The notes beneath the pieces were generated by a model. That model saw nothing but the letters and a program-made list of their open reading frames with translations, searched no databases and was not told the origin of the DNA. Positions 32,700 through 41,884 of a stretch of DNA of 64,000 nucleotides are shown in pieces. This DNA comes from Ottowia beijingensis. Lineage in GTDB: Bacteria; Pseudomonadota; Gammaproteobacteria; Burkholderiales; Burkholderiaceae_C. The DNA is taken from assembly GCF_013423955.1 (NCBI RefSeq), contig NZ_JACCKX010000003.1:1-64000 (forward strand), read 5' to 3'. Position 1 is the stretch's first letter, and the number at the start of each line of letters is the position of its first letter. The position numbers were made by a program, and so were the translations under genes.

Positions 32700-33054
32700 G
32701 GTGGGTCTCCTTTGATGGGGTTCACGGGTGGGTTGACGGGCGCCGCCAGCGGGCGGCAGACGTTCTTTTTCATTGCACCCACGACCTGCAGACGCAGGTC
32801 GCTGGTCGGGTAGATGCGGCACGACAGTACGCAGCCAGCGGCTTCTTCCTCGGCACTGACATGCGCGCGGCTCATCACGCGGCGCGCGTACTGGCCTTCC
32901 AGGATGTGCACCTTGCACACGCCGCAGCCGCCCTGCCGGCAGCCCACGGGAATGCCTTTTTGCCCAACGCTTCCATGCCTTCCAGCACGGAGCGACCGCC
33001 GACGCAGCTGTACTGCTCGCCGGTGTCTTCGATGCTGACGACAAATTTCTGCAT
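32690..33054 (-). CDS. Plant-type [2Fe-2S] ferredoxin (XylT/DmpQ-like), frameshifted
   Basis: About 121 residues: MQKFVVSIEDTGEQYSCVGGRSVLEGMEALGKK, then CRQGGCGVCKVHILEG and a later LSCRIYP supply the four cluster cysteines. One frame change near 32960 falls in the GIPVGC region. Ferredoxins of this type re-reduce the iron of catechol 2,3-dioxygenase after oxidative inactivation. It is the first gene of the lower operon and overlaps dmpB, so the two should be made together. Confidence 0.9.
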
Positions 33055-33129
33055 GGTGGTGTGTCGCTTACGCGGTGCCTTTAAAAAACCAGCAATTGCG
33101 AGCCAGGAAGCAACGATAGAAAGACATTT

Positions 33130-33170
33130 CAATACCGTCCAATACCATTTTTGCCCACCCTCAATACCGT
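33130..33170. promoter_or_regulatory. Direct repeats CAATACC(G/A)T in the lower-operon promoter region
   Basis: In the gap 33055-33217 the nonamer CAATACC(G/A)T occurs three times, at 33130, 33140 and 33162, the last followed by TTTGGCAT. The same word family (CAATACTGT, CATACCAT) recurs in front of the lysR gene at 33957-33986. This looks like a multi-site binding array of that LysR regulator upstream of the ferredoxin-dmpB operon. Confidence 0.5.
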
Positions 33171-33217
33171 TTTGGCATTTATTAGGGTTTTCCCTTGATT
33201 TTTGTGATAGGGCGATT

Positions 33218-33880
33218 TCAACGCTTGGCGTGCAGCCAGGAATGCAGCCAGCGCGTCAGGCGCGGCGCCACCACCCAGGTCATGATCAGCACGACCAGCA
33301 CGGTAATGACCATCACGCGCGGCACCAGGTACCAGTCGGCCATCAGCGGCGCAATGGTCAGAAACAGCAGCAGCACGGTAGGAAAAATGCCCAGCCAGGT
33401 CACGGTGGCCACCTTCCAGCGCGGCGGCGCGGGGCGGGTGGTGCTGTTGGGGGCGGCAAACCAGTAGTCCAGGCCGGTAACCCGGTGCAGCTGCTGCTGC
33501 CCCACGGTGTGCGGCAGCACCTGGGCCAGCCAGTGCGCGCGCTCGGCGGAGTTTTGCCAGGCGGCCAGGTGGGCTTCGTTATCGAACGCAAAAACGACGT
33601 GGTAGAGCAGCGGCTCGGTGCTGCCGTCCGCAGCAAGCGATTCGCCCGGGGTGTCGCTGTCACCGGGTCGGATGACCTGGCCGCCCAGGTGCCCGGCAAA
33701 CCCTTCGGCAGCGGCCAGCATGCCTTGGATGGCCACCTCAAACGCCGCCACCGACGCGGGCGCCACGCGGCGGGCAATCAGCACGGTGACCACACGGCGG
33801 GAAGCGTCGGACACTGCACCGCGGGCGGTCGCCGAAGGGGAAGTGTGGGAGGCGGGAGAGGCGGGTGAAGAAGCCGTCAT
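33218..33880 (-). CDS. Antibiotic-biosynthesis-monooxygenase (ABM) domain protein with membrane anchor
   Basis: An intact 220-residue protein. After a low-complexity N-terminus, residues about 30-125 (VVTVLIARRVAPASVAAFEVAIQGML, LLYHVVFAFDNEAHLAAWQNSAERAHWL) form an ABM-type dimeric barrel. GLDYWF leads into two hydrophobic stretches (TWLGIFPTVLLLFLTIAPLM and VMVITVLVVLIMTWVVAPRL), two membrane helices. Such fusions are known as hypothetical ABM proteins in proteobacteria without an assigned role. It is transcribed away from lysR and toward the lower operon. A role in oxygen or quinone handling is possible but unsupported. Confidence 0.8.
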   Translation of the reverse strand: MTASSPASPASHTSPSATARGAVSDASRRVVTVLIARRVAPASVAAFEVAIQGMLAAAEGFAGHLGGQVIRPGDSDTPGESLAADGSTEPLLYHVVFAFDNEAHLAAWQNSAERAHWLAQVLPHTVGQQQLHRVTGLDYWFAAPNSTTRPAPPRWKVATVTWLGIFPTVLLLFLTIAPLMADWYLVPRVMVITVLVVLIMTWVVAPRLTRWLHSWLHAKR

Positions 33881-33944
33881 TCGGTGTCCTTGAAAAGCTG
33901 CGCCACTCGGCAAGCAGGCCATGCCCGCGATGATGGGACGCCCT

Positions 33945-33990
33945 CCCGATACCTTCCAATACTGTTTTTGCGGTATCCCATACCATTTCA
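33945..33990. promoter_or_regulatory. LysR-type box between the ABM gene and lysR
   Basis: CAATACTGT (33957-33965), GGTAT (33973-33977 region) and CATACCAT (33979-33986) lie in the 139-base divergent gap. ATAC-N10-GTAT is an imperfect dyad of the T-N11-A type bound by LysR regulators. The relation to the repeats at 33130-33170 suggests autoregulation plus control of the operon. Confidence 0.5.
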
Positions 33991-34019
33991 GCATCTTTAC
34001 AGCACGGACGGGAGCCCCC

Positions 34020-34922
34020 ATGGATTTGCGTGACCTGCGCCACTTTCTTGCCGTGGCCGAAGAGGGCCACATTGGCCGTGCGGCGGCCCGCCTGCATTTG
34101 TCGCAGCCGCCGCTGACGCGCCACATCCAGGCGCTGGAAGAAAAATCGGCGTGCCGCTGTTTGTGCGCACCCCCAAAGGCATGCAGCTCACCGACGCCGG
34201 CCACACCTTGCTGCAGGAAACCCCCAACCTGCTCGCGCTGGCACAGCAGGCGCTGGAGCGCACGCGACTGGCAGGCCAGGGCCTGATCGGGCAGCTGGAT
34301 GTGGGGCTGTTCGGCTCGGGCGTGCTGGATGTGATCCCACGCATCCTGGCGCGCTTTCACGAGGAGCGCCCCGAAGTCAAAATTGTTTTGCATAACCTGA
34401 CCAAAGACGCCCAGCTGCAGGCGCTGCGCGAGCGGCGCATCAGCGTGGGCTTTAACCGTCTGGTGCCGCAAGAGGCCGACATCAGCATCGAAACCGTTCT
34501 GCACGAGCCGCTGGTGGTGGCCCTGGCGGCCAGCCACCCGCTGGCGGTGCGCCCCTCGCTGCGCCTGTCCGACCTGGAGGGCATGCCGCTCATCCTCTAC
34601 CCCAACGTGCCCCTGCGCGGTCTGGCACAGGAGGTGACGGACGCTTTCCGCGCCGAGGGCGTCCCCTGCGCGTCGAGCAGGAGGTGCAGGACGTAGTGAC
34701 CGCCGTGGCGCTGGTGGCGGGCGGCTTTGGCTGCTGCATCACCACCCGCTCGGCCACCAGCTTGCGCCTGCCCGGCGTGACCTACCGGCCGCTGCGCTCG
34801 CGCCACCTGAGCGACATCGAGCTCAGCTGCCTGTACCGCAGCGATGACCCTTCCCCGTGCTGGGGGCATTTCTGGACGTGGTGCGCGCCTTTGCACAAGT
34901 GCGCGCCGCTGCGCCGGGGTAG
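34020..34922 (+). CDS. LysR-family transcriptional regulator, frameshifted
   Basis: About 300 residues. The N-terminal helix-turn-helix [42 protein letters not shown] is of the CatR/BenM/CbnR group. The effector domain follows ([42 protein letters not shown]). Frame changes are near 34147 (one A missing in a run), 34665 and 34855. It lies between the two catabolic operons, divergent from the ABM gene and convergent with the outer-membrane transporter gene. It is the likely activator of the lower meta operon, with an aromatic acid or muconate-like effector. Confidence 0.88.
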
Positions 34923-34952
34923 CCGCCTGCGGCAGCGCTCACCGCTCACCGC

Positions 34953-35840
34953 TCAGAAGGCTTTTACGAGCGAGAAGCGCAGCAGAGAGCCCTTGGGCTG
35001 CGCGCCGGTGCCGGCCTCGGCGCTCAGCTCCTTGTAGAGCGCGCCCTTCAGGAACATGCCCGCGCCAGGCACGGGATAGACCACCTCGGCGCCCAGCGCG
35101 TGGCGCGATGCCTTGTGGGTGCTGGCGCCCGGCCCGCTGTCTTCGCTGGTCTGCCACTGGCTGTAGCCCACCAGCCCCGCCTGCCAGGCGCCGAAGGACT
35201 TGCCCAGGCCCCATTCCAGCGTGATCTGGTTGCCAGGGCGCATGCCCGCGCCGTTCTTGCCGTTGCGCTCGAAGCGCATCAGCCCCGAACCCGACCAGGT
35301 CTTGGCGCCGTCGAAGTAGTAGGTCAGGCCGCCCGTGAGCATGGTGCTCTTGAAGCCCTTGCCCGGGGAGGCGGGGTCGCTGGTGCTGGCGGTGTCGAAC
35401 CACATGCCCGCGGCCGCCACGGCGTCCCACTGGGGGCCATGCCAGCCCAGCACCAGCGGCCCCAGATACACGTCGCCCACGCCCGAGCGGGTGTCGGAGA
35501 TGCCCGCCGCGTTGATGGTGAGCGAAGTGCGCATCAGGGGCACGATGGCCTCCATGCCGTAGTCGGCGCCCAGCAGCTTGTGCTGCGTGACCCAGACGAA
35601 GCGGTTGGCCAGCGCCGAGACGGTGCCGCGGTTGTGCCCCGGCAGGTTGCTCTTGGTGCCTGGCGCGCGGAAATCGTCGATGTCGTAGTTGAGGAGATAG
35701 CCCAGGTAGTAGAAGCCGGGCGGCGGCACGCTCGCCGCCTGCATCCCTCGACGCCGGGCACGTAGTGCCCTCGGCCTGAGCCAGCGGCGCGGCCAGACCG
35801 CCTGCCAGGGCAAGCGCGGCAATGACCCTGTGTTTTTCAT
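34953..35840 (-). CDS. Outer-membrane transporter, phenol MetA-pathway family, frameshifted
   Basis: About 296 residues. In repaired frame the N-terminus is a signal peptide (MKNT then VIAALALAGGLAAPLAQA). The mature chain PPGFYYLGYLLNYDIDDFRAPG...TVSALANRFVWVTQHKLLGADYGMEAIVP shows alternating beta-barrel strands and ends in phenylalanine (SLVKAF), as outer-membrane barrels do. This is the COG4313 'MetA-pathway of phenol degradation' family, thought to admit aromatic compounds. Frame changes are near 35825 and 35750. It is the last gene of the upper operon. Confidence 0.85.
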   Translation of the reverse strand: MKNTGSLPRLPWQAVWPRRWLRPRALRARRRGMQAASVPPPGFYYLGYLLNYDIDDFRAPGTKSNLPGHNRGTVSALANRFVWVTQHKLLGADYGMEAIVPLMRTSLTINAAGISDTRSGVGDVYLGPLVLGWHGPQWDAVAAAGMWFDTASTSDPASPGKGFKSTMLTGGLTYYFDGAKTWSGSGLMRFERNGKNGAGMRPGNQITLEWGLGKSFGAWQAGLVGYSQWQTSEDSGPGASTHKASRHALGAEVVYPVPGAGMFLKGALYKELSAEAGTGAQPKGSLLRFSLVKAF

Positions 35841-35872
35841 GCTGTGTTCCTTGTGCATGGATGCGCGCCCGA

Positions 35873-36817
35873 TCAGGTATAGACGTCCGTGAAGGACGGC
35901 ACCAGGTCACCCGTGTGATAGAAGATCCCTCTGCCCATCTTGTCCTCGCTCCAGGTGGTCACTGGGCGGTCGGGCTGCGCCAGGTAGCCCAGTCCGGCAA
36001 AGGTTTCGTTGCGGTTGCCGCTGGGGTCGAAGAAATAAATGGTCTCGCCGCGCGTGATGCCGTGGCGCGTAGGGGCCACGTCGATCTTGACCTTCTTCTT
36101 GGCCATGACGTCGGCGGACTTGAGCACGTCGTGCCACGAATCCAGGAAAAACGCGATGTGGTGCAGGCCGCTGACAGGGCCGCCCACAAAGGCGATGTCG
36201 TGTGGCGTGGACGTGCGCGCCATCCAGGTGGCGGCCTGCATGTCGCCCTGGGGGCCCACCAGCACCTGCTCGGTCAAGAAAAAGTCCAGGCATTCCTTCA
36301 TGAAACGCGTGTTGTCCTGCACGGTGTTGATGCCGGCCTCGGGGTTCATCTCGCACATCAGCAGCAGGTGGTCGAGCCAGTGCGCGCCCGCGCCCCGGAC
36401 ACCGTCGGGCCACGGGTCGGGATTGACAGTGCCCACATCGGTGCCCACGTATTCCTTCATGGCGTACAGGCGCATTTCGTGGCCGCTGGGCAGGTTGAAC
36501 TGCAGCATGCGGCCGGTGGAGGGCAGCGTGCCTTCAGGCAGCAGCGTGGTCTTGATGCCCCAGGCCTCGATGCGTGCCTGCAGCGCGTCCAGATCCTCGT
36601 CTTTCTCCACCTTGTAGGCAACGTGGTTCAGGCCCGCCCGGTCGCTGGGGGTCAGGATGATGGAGTATTTGTCCCACTCGTCCCAGCATTTCAGGTAGAC
36701 GTTGCCCGCACTGTCCTTCATGACGGTCTTGAGGCCCAGGACCTCTTCGTAGTGCTTGACGGCAGCAGCGATATCCATGACCCGCAGGCTCGCGTGGCCG
36801 ATTCTCAGTACACCCAT
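35873..36817 (-). CDS. Catechol 2,3-dioxygenase, second type (subfamily I.2.C)
   Basis: An intact 314-residue two-domain extradiol dioxygenase: [29 protein letters not shown], with ligands in [12 protein letters not shown] (His), [12 protein letters not shown] (His) and GNRNETFAG (Glu). Its middle insertion ([12 protein letters not shown]) and sequence set it apart from the XylE-type enzyme at 31775 and fit the I.2.C group (TbuE-like). It forms a unit with the ferredoxin just upstream and the phenol hydroxylase. It cleaves catechol or methylcatechols. The two enzymes probably differ in substrate range or Km. Confidence 0.93.
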   Translation of the reverse strand: MGVLRIGHASLRVMDIAAAVKHYEEVLGLKTVMKDSAGNVYLKCWDEWDKYSIILTPSDRAGLNHVAYKVEKDEDLDALQARIEAWGIKTTLLPEGTLPSTGRMLQFNLPSGHEMRLYAMKEYVGTDVGTVNPDPWPDGVRGAGAHWLDHLLLMCEMNPEAGINTVQDNTRFMKECLDFFLTEQVLVGPQGDMQAATWMARTSTPHDIAFVGGPVSGLHHIAFFLDSWHDVLKSADVMAKKKVKIDVAPTRHGITRGETIYFFDPSGNRNETFAGLGYLAQPDRPVTTWSEDKMGRGIFYHTGDLVPSFTDVYT

Positions 36818-36853
36818 TTCATGTCTCCTCTTGGTTGATAAATCTTCAATGAC

Positions 36854-37210
36854 TCAATTGGCTGGACGTTGCGCCACCGAGGCGGCACTGCCCAGAAACG
36901 GTTTGCGCAATCGGGCGGCCACTTCCAGGCACACCGCCTGGGTGGGCGCCACGCGGCAGGCCAGCGTGTAGCCGTTGGCTTCTTCTTCGGTGCTGACATG
37001 CGCACGGCTGACGGGTCCGAGCGACTGCACCGCACCCTCCACAATGCGCACCTTGCAGACCCCGCAGCCACCATTGACGCACCCGGCTGGAATGCCCTTG
37101 CGGCCCAGCCGCAACATGCCGGCGAGCAGACTTTCGTTGGTGGCGCAGTCAAAACAGTCGCCGGTCTGCGACACGCTGACACGCACTTGCTGGCAGGTGG
37201 TGGCACCCAT
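36854..37210 (-). CDS. dmpQ: [2Fe-2S] ferredoxin of the phenol hydroxylase operon (DmpQ-like)
   Basis: An intact 118-residue plant-type ferredoxin. MGATTCQQVRVSVSQTGDCFDCATNESLLAGMLRLGRKGIPAGC leads into VNGGCGVCKVRIVEG and LACRVAP, giving the cluster cysteines. The start at 37210 lies nine bases from the end of dmpP. DmpQ/XylT reactivates catechol 2,3-dioxygenase, and the dioxygenase gene follows 37 bases downstream. It is a paralogue of the ferredoxin at 32690-33054. Confidence 0.93.
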   Translation of the reverse strand: MGATTCQQVRVSVSQTGDCFDCATNESLLAGMLRLGRKGIPAGCVNGGCGVCKVRIVEGAVQSLGPVSRAHVSTEEEANGYTLACRVAPTQAVCLEVAARLRKPFLGSAASVAQRPAN

Positions 37211-37218
37211 GGCAACTC

Positions 37219-38282
37219 CTAGATGGTCCGGAACAACGGGCTGCGCGCCTGCTGCGCATCGGCTGCCGAGAGGAATTTCTCGGTGTAGATGTCGCGCTCG
37301 AAAAGGCGCCCCTGCATCAGCGTTCCGATGCACGCTTCGATCATGGGCGGCGGCCCGCAGAGGTATGCCTTGTGACCGGTGAAGCTGCCGCCAAAGTGCG
37401 CCCTGGCCGCTTCATGCACAAAGCCGCGCGCACCGTCCCAGCCATCGCTGTCGGCAGCTTCCGACAGCGCGGGCACGTAGGTGAAATGCGGGTGGCGCGC
37501 CGCCAGGGCGCGAAACTCGGCGTCGTAATAAAGCTCCTGCGCGCTGCGCTGGCCATAGACCAGCGTGATGGGCTGCGTGCAACCGCTGGCCAGCAGATCC
37601 AGAATCATGGCGCGCGGACTCGACAGGCCCGAGCCGCCGGCCATGAACACCATCGGCATGGCGGCCGAGCGGCGCACAAAAAGCGCCCATACGGCCCGGT
37701 CAGCTGCAACCGGTCGCCCACGTTGAGCGATTCGTGCAGCCAGGTGGTGCCCGCACCGCCGGGCACCCGGCGCACATTCAGCTCGATCTCGCTGCTCTGG
37801 CCGCCGGCTTGCGGGGCATTGGCAATCGAGAACGCACGGCCCCCTTCCACGCCGGGAATCTGCACCTGCACATACTGCCCCGCCTGGTAGCGGATGGGCT
37901 GGTTCAGACGCAAATGCAGCGCCTTGATGGTTGGCGTGAGCTGCTCGATGCGCGCCACCGTGGCTTCAAAGTCGCGCATGGGGATGATCTGTGCATCGGG
38001 CTCGTCGTCGATATCGGCCTCAATGGTGGCGTCCGACTGCAGCGTGGCGCAGCAGGCGAGGGTCTTGCCGTCGTCGCGCTCCATCTCCAGCAGCGCAAAG
38101 GGGTTGGCGGCACCGTGGTCCACCTCGCCGTCGGATACCTGCACCTTGCAGGTGCCGCACAGGCCGTGGCCGCAGGCGTGGGGAATGTAGATGCCCTGGC
38201 GCAGCGCGGCGTCGAGCAGGGTCTGGCCCTCTTCGACGTCGATCGTTGCGCCCAAGGGCTCGATGGTCAGTTGGTAGGTCAT
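37219..38282 (-). CDS. dmpP: Phenol hydroxylase reductase component P5, frameshifted
   Basis: About 354 residues, FNR-type reductase. The N-terminal ferredoxin domain MTYQLTIEPLGATIDVEEGQTLLDAALRQGIYIPHACGHGLCGTCKVQV binds [2Fe-2S]. RAFSIANAP binds FAD, and MVFMAGGSGLSSPRAMILDLL with YLCGPPPMIEAC binds NADH. One frame change near 37680 splits the flavin and nucleotide domains. It passes electrons from NADH to the diiron oxygenase DmpLNO. Confidence 0.95.
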
Positions 38283-38334
38283 GGCATGGACGCGGGGCCC
38301 GGGGTAGCCCCGGGCTTCCCTCACCGAATGGGAC

Positions 38335-38690
38335 TTAGCTGCACGTACCCTGGATGCCGGTCAGGCCCGGGGTGCGAAAACGGATCGCGTCCTTGTGCTG
38401 AAGGCCATTGGCCTGCAGCGACTTGGCCGGATCGGGCGTCCACGGCTGGCCGGACTTGAACCACTCGACCTGGGACCAGTCGATCTTGGCAAAGTCGGGG
38501 TGCTCGCCGTACACGCCGGGCAGCACGCCCTGGGCCAGCGCGCCGAACGGGGTATCCGGCGGCAACGGCAGGCAGACCGGTGATGCAAACATCAGGTGAT
38601 CCTCCCAGCCGATGTAGAGCAGCGGTGCGGGAAGTTCTCGCGCCGGTCGCGGGCGGGAAAGTCGTAGGGTTTGACAGCAACGACGCTCAT
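38335..38690 (-). CDS. dmpO: Phenol hydroxylase component P4, frameshifted
   Basis: About 118 residues: MSVVAVKPYDFPARDRRE, then NFPAPLLYIGWEDHLMFASPVCLPLPPDTPFGALAQGVLPGVYGEHPDFAKIDW, the known P4 sequence style. One frame change near 38633. P4 is the gamma subunit of the (LNO)2 oxygenase. The start overlaps the dmpN stop (ATGA-type overlap at 38687-38690). Confidence 0.92.
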
Positions 38691-40246
38691 GCCTTGTCTC
38701 CTTGAACAGCATCACCACGCCAGGCGGCAAAGTTCTTCTGGTCTTCCGAGCCTTCAAAGTCGAGGTTGTCCCGGCCCACCTTCAGGTCGTAGTAGTCCAT
38801 CACGGCAGCCATCGGGTCAAAGCCCTCCACCGTCGGGTCGGTGCCCTCGGGGAAGCAGTTGCCCTGGTAAATCTGGTGCACGGGCAGCCAGGCTTGCGAA
38901 TATTTCTCGGGCTCGTCGTCAAAAATTTCTTTGCAACCGTCGCTGCAGAAGTGGTACTTGTCGCCGTGGTAGTCGGACTCGCGGTAGCAGATCTTGGTCG
39001 GATCGCCGGGCTCGGTAAAGAACATGGGGACCTGGCAGATGGTGCACAGCATGGGCAGCGTCTTGTTGTAAAAGCGCTTGCCCTGTTGCTGCTGCGCGTG
39101 GAAATGCTCGAAGCGCGGCCGGTAGTACTTGTCGAAGGTGTCGGGGTACTTTTCGCTCAGCCACTGCATCTCGTCTTCCTTGGGAATCCAGGTGTGGAAG
39201 GGCGCAGCAGCCGCATAGTTGTAGAAGGTATTCCAGGCCTGGTGGCTGATGTGGTCTTTGCCGGCGCACGCCTCCTTCCAGCCCTTGGGTTCGCGGATGC
39301 CATAGCGGGCCAGATCGCGGAACAGCGCGCCACCGTTTTCCTCGGCGTACATCTCCCAGGCCTCCTTCCAGCTCATCACGCGCTTGGGCAGCATGTAGTC
39401 CTGCATCATGGCCACGATGGTCAGCAGGCGGTAGCCGCGCCAGAGCCACTTGTCGATCCACTTCTGCACGATCGGCACGTTGGCCGGGTCCTGCTCGAGC
39501 ATGAACTTGATGCACTCGATGCCCAGGGTCATGTGACGCGATTCGTCGGACTGGGCCGAGAAGCCAAACGTCACGGTGCTCATGTCGCCGTTGTGGGCGG
39601 CGCCGGACATGAAGGGCACGAACACCAGGTTGGTCAGCACGTACTCGAACGAGAAGCTCACGGCGGTGAGGAACTCGAACGGCCCTGCGGTGGAGGCGTC
39701 TTCAAAAAACGACTTGGGCACGGACAGGTACCACACACGGTCAAACATGTGGGGTGCCTGGTGCAGGCCATTGAAATACTTGTTGTAGTGCGACAGGGCG
39801 TGGGTTTCGGTCTGGCAGTGGCGCAGCTCGTCAATGGACTGCATCTGCGCGGCAACGCGGGCACCGGCACCGGTGAAGTGGCGGCCCACATGGGCAAAGC
39901 CGCGGTGCGCGAGGTACTCTATCGGGGTCACGGCCTGGAAGAAGATCTTGATCGCATTCACATAGCGCGCATCCGAAATACCCAGCTGGCCATTGTTCTG
40001 CGCAAAGGCCTCGATCACGGCATAGAGCTTCTTTTCCTTCTCGCCCTGGTATTTCCAGTAGGCGTCCATGGTCAGGCGAAACGGGTCTTCCCATTTATCC
40101 CAGTCGTGGATCTTGATGCCTTCGTATTTGTCGAACGGGAACACCTTGTCCATCGGTTGGTAGGTAGTGTCCCAGGCCAGATCGCGCGTCATGGCGATGT
40201 GGCGTTCTTTCAGGCCGAGCTTCTTTTTGGTAACGGGTGCGTCCAT
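38687..40246 (-). CDS. dmpN: Phenol hydroxylase component P3, diiron oxygenase alpha subunit
   Basis: Intact, about 519 residues. The carboxylate-bridged diiron site is seen in MQSIDELRHCQTE and SAQSDESRHMTLGIE (two ExxH motifs), the latter about 100 residues further on. FYNKTLPMLCTICQVPMFFTEPGDP and the later FCSDGCKEIF hold cysteines typical of the C-terminal zinc-type region of P3. The start at 40246 (MDAPVTKKKLGLKERH) is chosen over one 27 bases upstream by family match. It is the catalytic subunit that hydroxylates phenol, and possibly benzene or toluene, to catechols. Confidence 0.97.
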   Translation of the reverse strand: MDAPVTKKKLGLKERHIAMTRDLAWDTTYQPMDKVFPFDKYEGIKIHDWDKWEDPFRLTMDAYWKYQGEKEKKLYAVIEAFAQNNGQLGISDARYVNAIKIFFQAVTPIEYLAHRGFAHVGRHFTGAGARVAAQMQSIDELRHCQTETHALSHYNKYFNGLHQAPHMFDRVWYLSVPKSFFEDASTAGPFEFLTAVSFSFEYVLTNLVFVPFMSGAAHNGDMSTVTFGFSAQSDESRHMTLGIECIKFMLEQDPANVPIVQKWIDKWLWRGYRLLTIVAMMQDYMLPKRVMSWKEAWEMYAEENGGALFRDLARYGIREPKGWKEACAGKDHISHQAWNTFYNYAAAAPFHTWIPKEDEMQWLSEKYPDTFDKYYRPRFEHFHAQQQQGKRFYNKTLPMLCTICQVPMFFTEPGDPTKICYRESDYHGDKYHFCSDGCKEIFDDEPEKYSQAWLPVHQIYQGNCFPEGTDPTVEGFDPMAAVMDYYDLKVGRDNLDFEGSEDQKNFAAWRGDAVQGDKA

Positions 40247-40295
40247 GGTGTTATCTCCTGGTGGTTGCGGCAATAAATCGGGGGTGGCGGCTGCT

Positions 40296-40577
40296 TTAGC
40301 GCAGCCAGCTCAACGACAACTCGTCGTCGTCTTCATTGATGTAGCCTGAGATCGTGACCAGATTGACGTGAATCTGTTGCAGGTCAAAACGCTGGCCGGT
40401 TTGCTCTTCGATGCTCTCGCGGCGCACTACCAAGCGGCCGGGGGCGTCGATCTTGACCAAACCGGGCGAATGCACGGCAGTGGCTTCGGGGTTGTCGGCC
40501 AAGATGGCATCGACAATCGGGCGCGATTCTTCGTTGTCTTGGAAGGCAATGAAAACTTTAGAAACGGGTTCGGTCAT
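40296..40577 (-). CDS. dmpM: Phenol hydroxylase component P2 (effector protein)
   Basis: Intact, 93 residues from the second of two adjacent start codons (the first is at 40580). MTEPVSKVFIAFQDNEESRPIVDAIL and the C-terminal VTISGYINEDDDELSLSWLR are characteristic of the MmoB/DmpM effector family. P2 has no cofactor and tunes the diiron site of DmpN. Confidence 0.95.
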   Translation of the reverse strand: MTEPVSKVFIAFQDNEESRPIVDAILADNPEATAVHSPGLVKIDAPGRLVVRRESIEEQTGQRFDLQQIHVNLVTISGYINEDDDELSLSWLR

Positions 40578-40588
40578 CACAAACTTTC

Positions 40589-41579
40589 TCAGAGGGTTAG
40601 ACCGGCCTTGCGGGCGCGGGTGTTGAGGGTTTCGCGCACGGCCAGCAGGGCTTCGGCACCGGCAGCGCCCAAGGCCATCTCTGCCACCGGCGCCAGCGCG
40701 GCCTGCGCACTGTCGGCATAGGTCTTGAACCAGCCGGTAATCAGCGCGCGGTTGTCGTCCGATGCGGCGGCGGCCACTTTGATGACCGCGTCCACCCAGC
40801 GTGCGCTCTCGTCATGCCATTCGGGCATGAAGGCCGTGAGCATGGCCACCGCCGTACCGCCCTGCACCGCAAGGTGGTCGTCCACGAAATGCGTGTAGAT
40901 CAGCGGGTACAGCAGACCGTCGAGCGCCAGGTTCTGCGCCACAAACAGCTCGAACGGGTCGTTGACGACCAGCGTGTCCTCCACCAGCTTGCGCAGTCCT
41001 GCCAGCGCGGGTCCTGCAGCCAGTCGTTCTTGCCGGCTTCCAGTGCGCCGGGCTCCCCAGCGCCAGGCCCAGGCGGGTCAGGTACTGGGCCACGCCTAGC
41101 TGGTCCATGGCGTGCATCATGGCCGGGGCGGTAAAGGCCGTTCCATAGCCGCGTGCACACACCTGGCAATTGTTCATGTTGGCGCCCCAGGCCGCGTGGC
41201 GCAGCGGCATGAGCACCTCGCAGGCTGCGGCGCGCTGCGCGTCGGGAATCTTGTCGATCAGGCCGCGCGACTCGACAAACTGGTAGTTGGCCTCCATCGC
41301 CTCTTGCTGGCGCGCACGCGCCATGGTCCAGTTGGCGTAGTAATACTGGCGCGGGTCGCGCAGGGCATCCCAGTCAGCCAGTTTGACGGCCGTGCGGCCA
41401 GCATCAAACAGCTCGAATTCGGGCTCCCAGGTCGGGCGGTAATGGAAGTTCGCGGCGTTCTGAATGCCCAGCGTGGCTTCAAGGTAGCGCGACGCGGGCT
41501 TGTCGCCCGTGTAGGCCGCCACGCGGGCGAAGGTGTTGCGCAGCGGCTGAATTTCGCGCGCCTGCAAGTCGATGTTCAT
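40589..41579 (-). CDS. dmpL: Phenol hydroxylase component P1 (beta subunit), frameshifted
   Basis: About 330 residues: MNIDLQAREIQPLRNTFARVAAYTGDKPASRYLEATLGIQNAANFHYRPTWEPEFELFD, then RQYYYANWTMARARQQEAMEANY, and after a frame change near 41030 the end EDTLVVNDPFELFVAQNLALDGLLYP...LNTRARKAGLTL. This is the DmpL/PhlB beta-subunit family, structurally like DmpN but without the metal ligands. It pairs with DmpN and DmpO. Confidence 0.95.
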
Positions 41580-41616
41580 GGGGCTTATCTCCTGGTCGTG
41601 GTTGTTGGGGCAGGGC

Positions 41617-41834
41617 TCAGTCATCCAGGTGGCGCACGCGGTGCGCCGCGCAAAAGGCATCGAATGCCGGTTCAGGGAGCATCAGCTCCACCGACAGCTC
41701 GGGCCATCCGATCGAGAAAGCAACTCGACAAAGCCGTTGTCGCGGCGGCCCAGCACGCGCACAAACCGCTGCGACAGATCGCAGACGGGTTGCGGGGTGG
41801 CAGATGCGTCGGTGGCAATGGCGGTGTGGGTCAT
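41617..41834 (-). CDS. dmpK: Phenol hydroxylase assembly component P0, frameshifted
   Basis: About 72 residues: MTHTAIATDASATPQPVCDLSQRFVRVLGRRDNGFVEL, then after a frame change near 41718 WPELSVELMLPEPAFDAFCAAHRVRHLDD. This is DmpK/PhlA, needed for assembly or iron loading of the oxygenase. It is the first gene of the upper operon, 24 bases downstream of the likely transcription start of the sigma-54 promoter. Confidence 0.9.
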
Positions 41835-41868
41835 GACGGTCTCCTTTTCGGTTTTGCGCCATCTGTTT

Positions 41869-41884
41869 TGCACGGGCCATGCCA
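41869..41884 (-). promoter_or_regulatory. Sigma-54 (-24/-12) promoter of the phenol hydroxylase operon
   Basis: On the minus strand TGGCATGGCCCGTGCA has the GG and GC doublets exactly 12 bases apart, as in the consensus TGGCAC-N5-TTGC. It lies 35 bases upstream of dmpK, and the divergent gene encodes a sigma-54-dependent activator. The rest of the gap 41885-42131 should hold the activator sites. The dyad-like TTCATGAAATGATGAA near 42059 is a weak candidate. Confidence 0.7.

Noticed and set aside
33218..34537. A single 439-residue protein covering the ABM gene and the region opposite lysR
   Set aside because: The N-terminal 220 codons are antisense to the LysR gene. The ABM protein starts naturally at 33880.
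38702..40276. A 524-codon open frame on the plus strand opposite dmpN
   Set aside because: Antisense of the well-conserved P3 subunit; its His/Val/Gly-rich composition without family motifs is typical of shadow frames.
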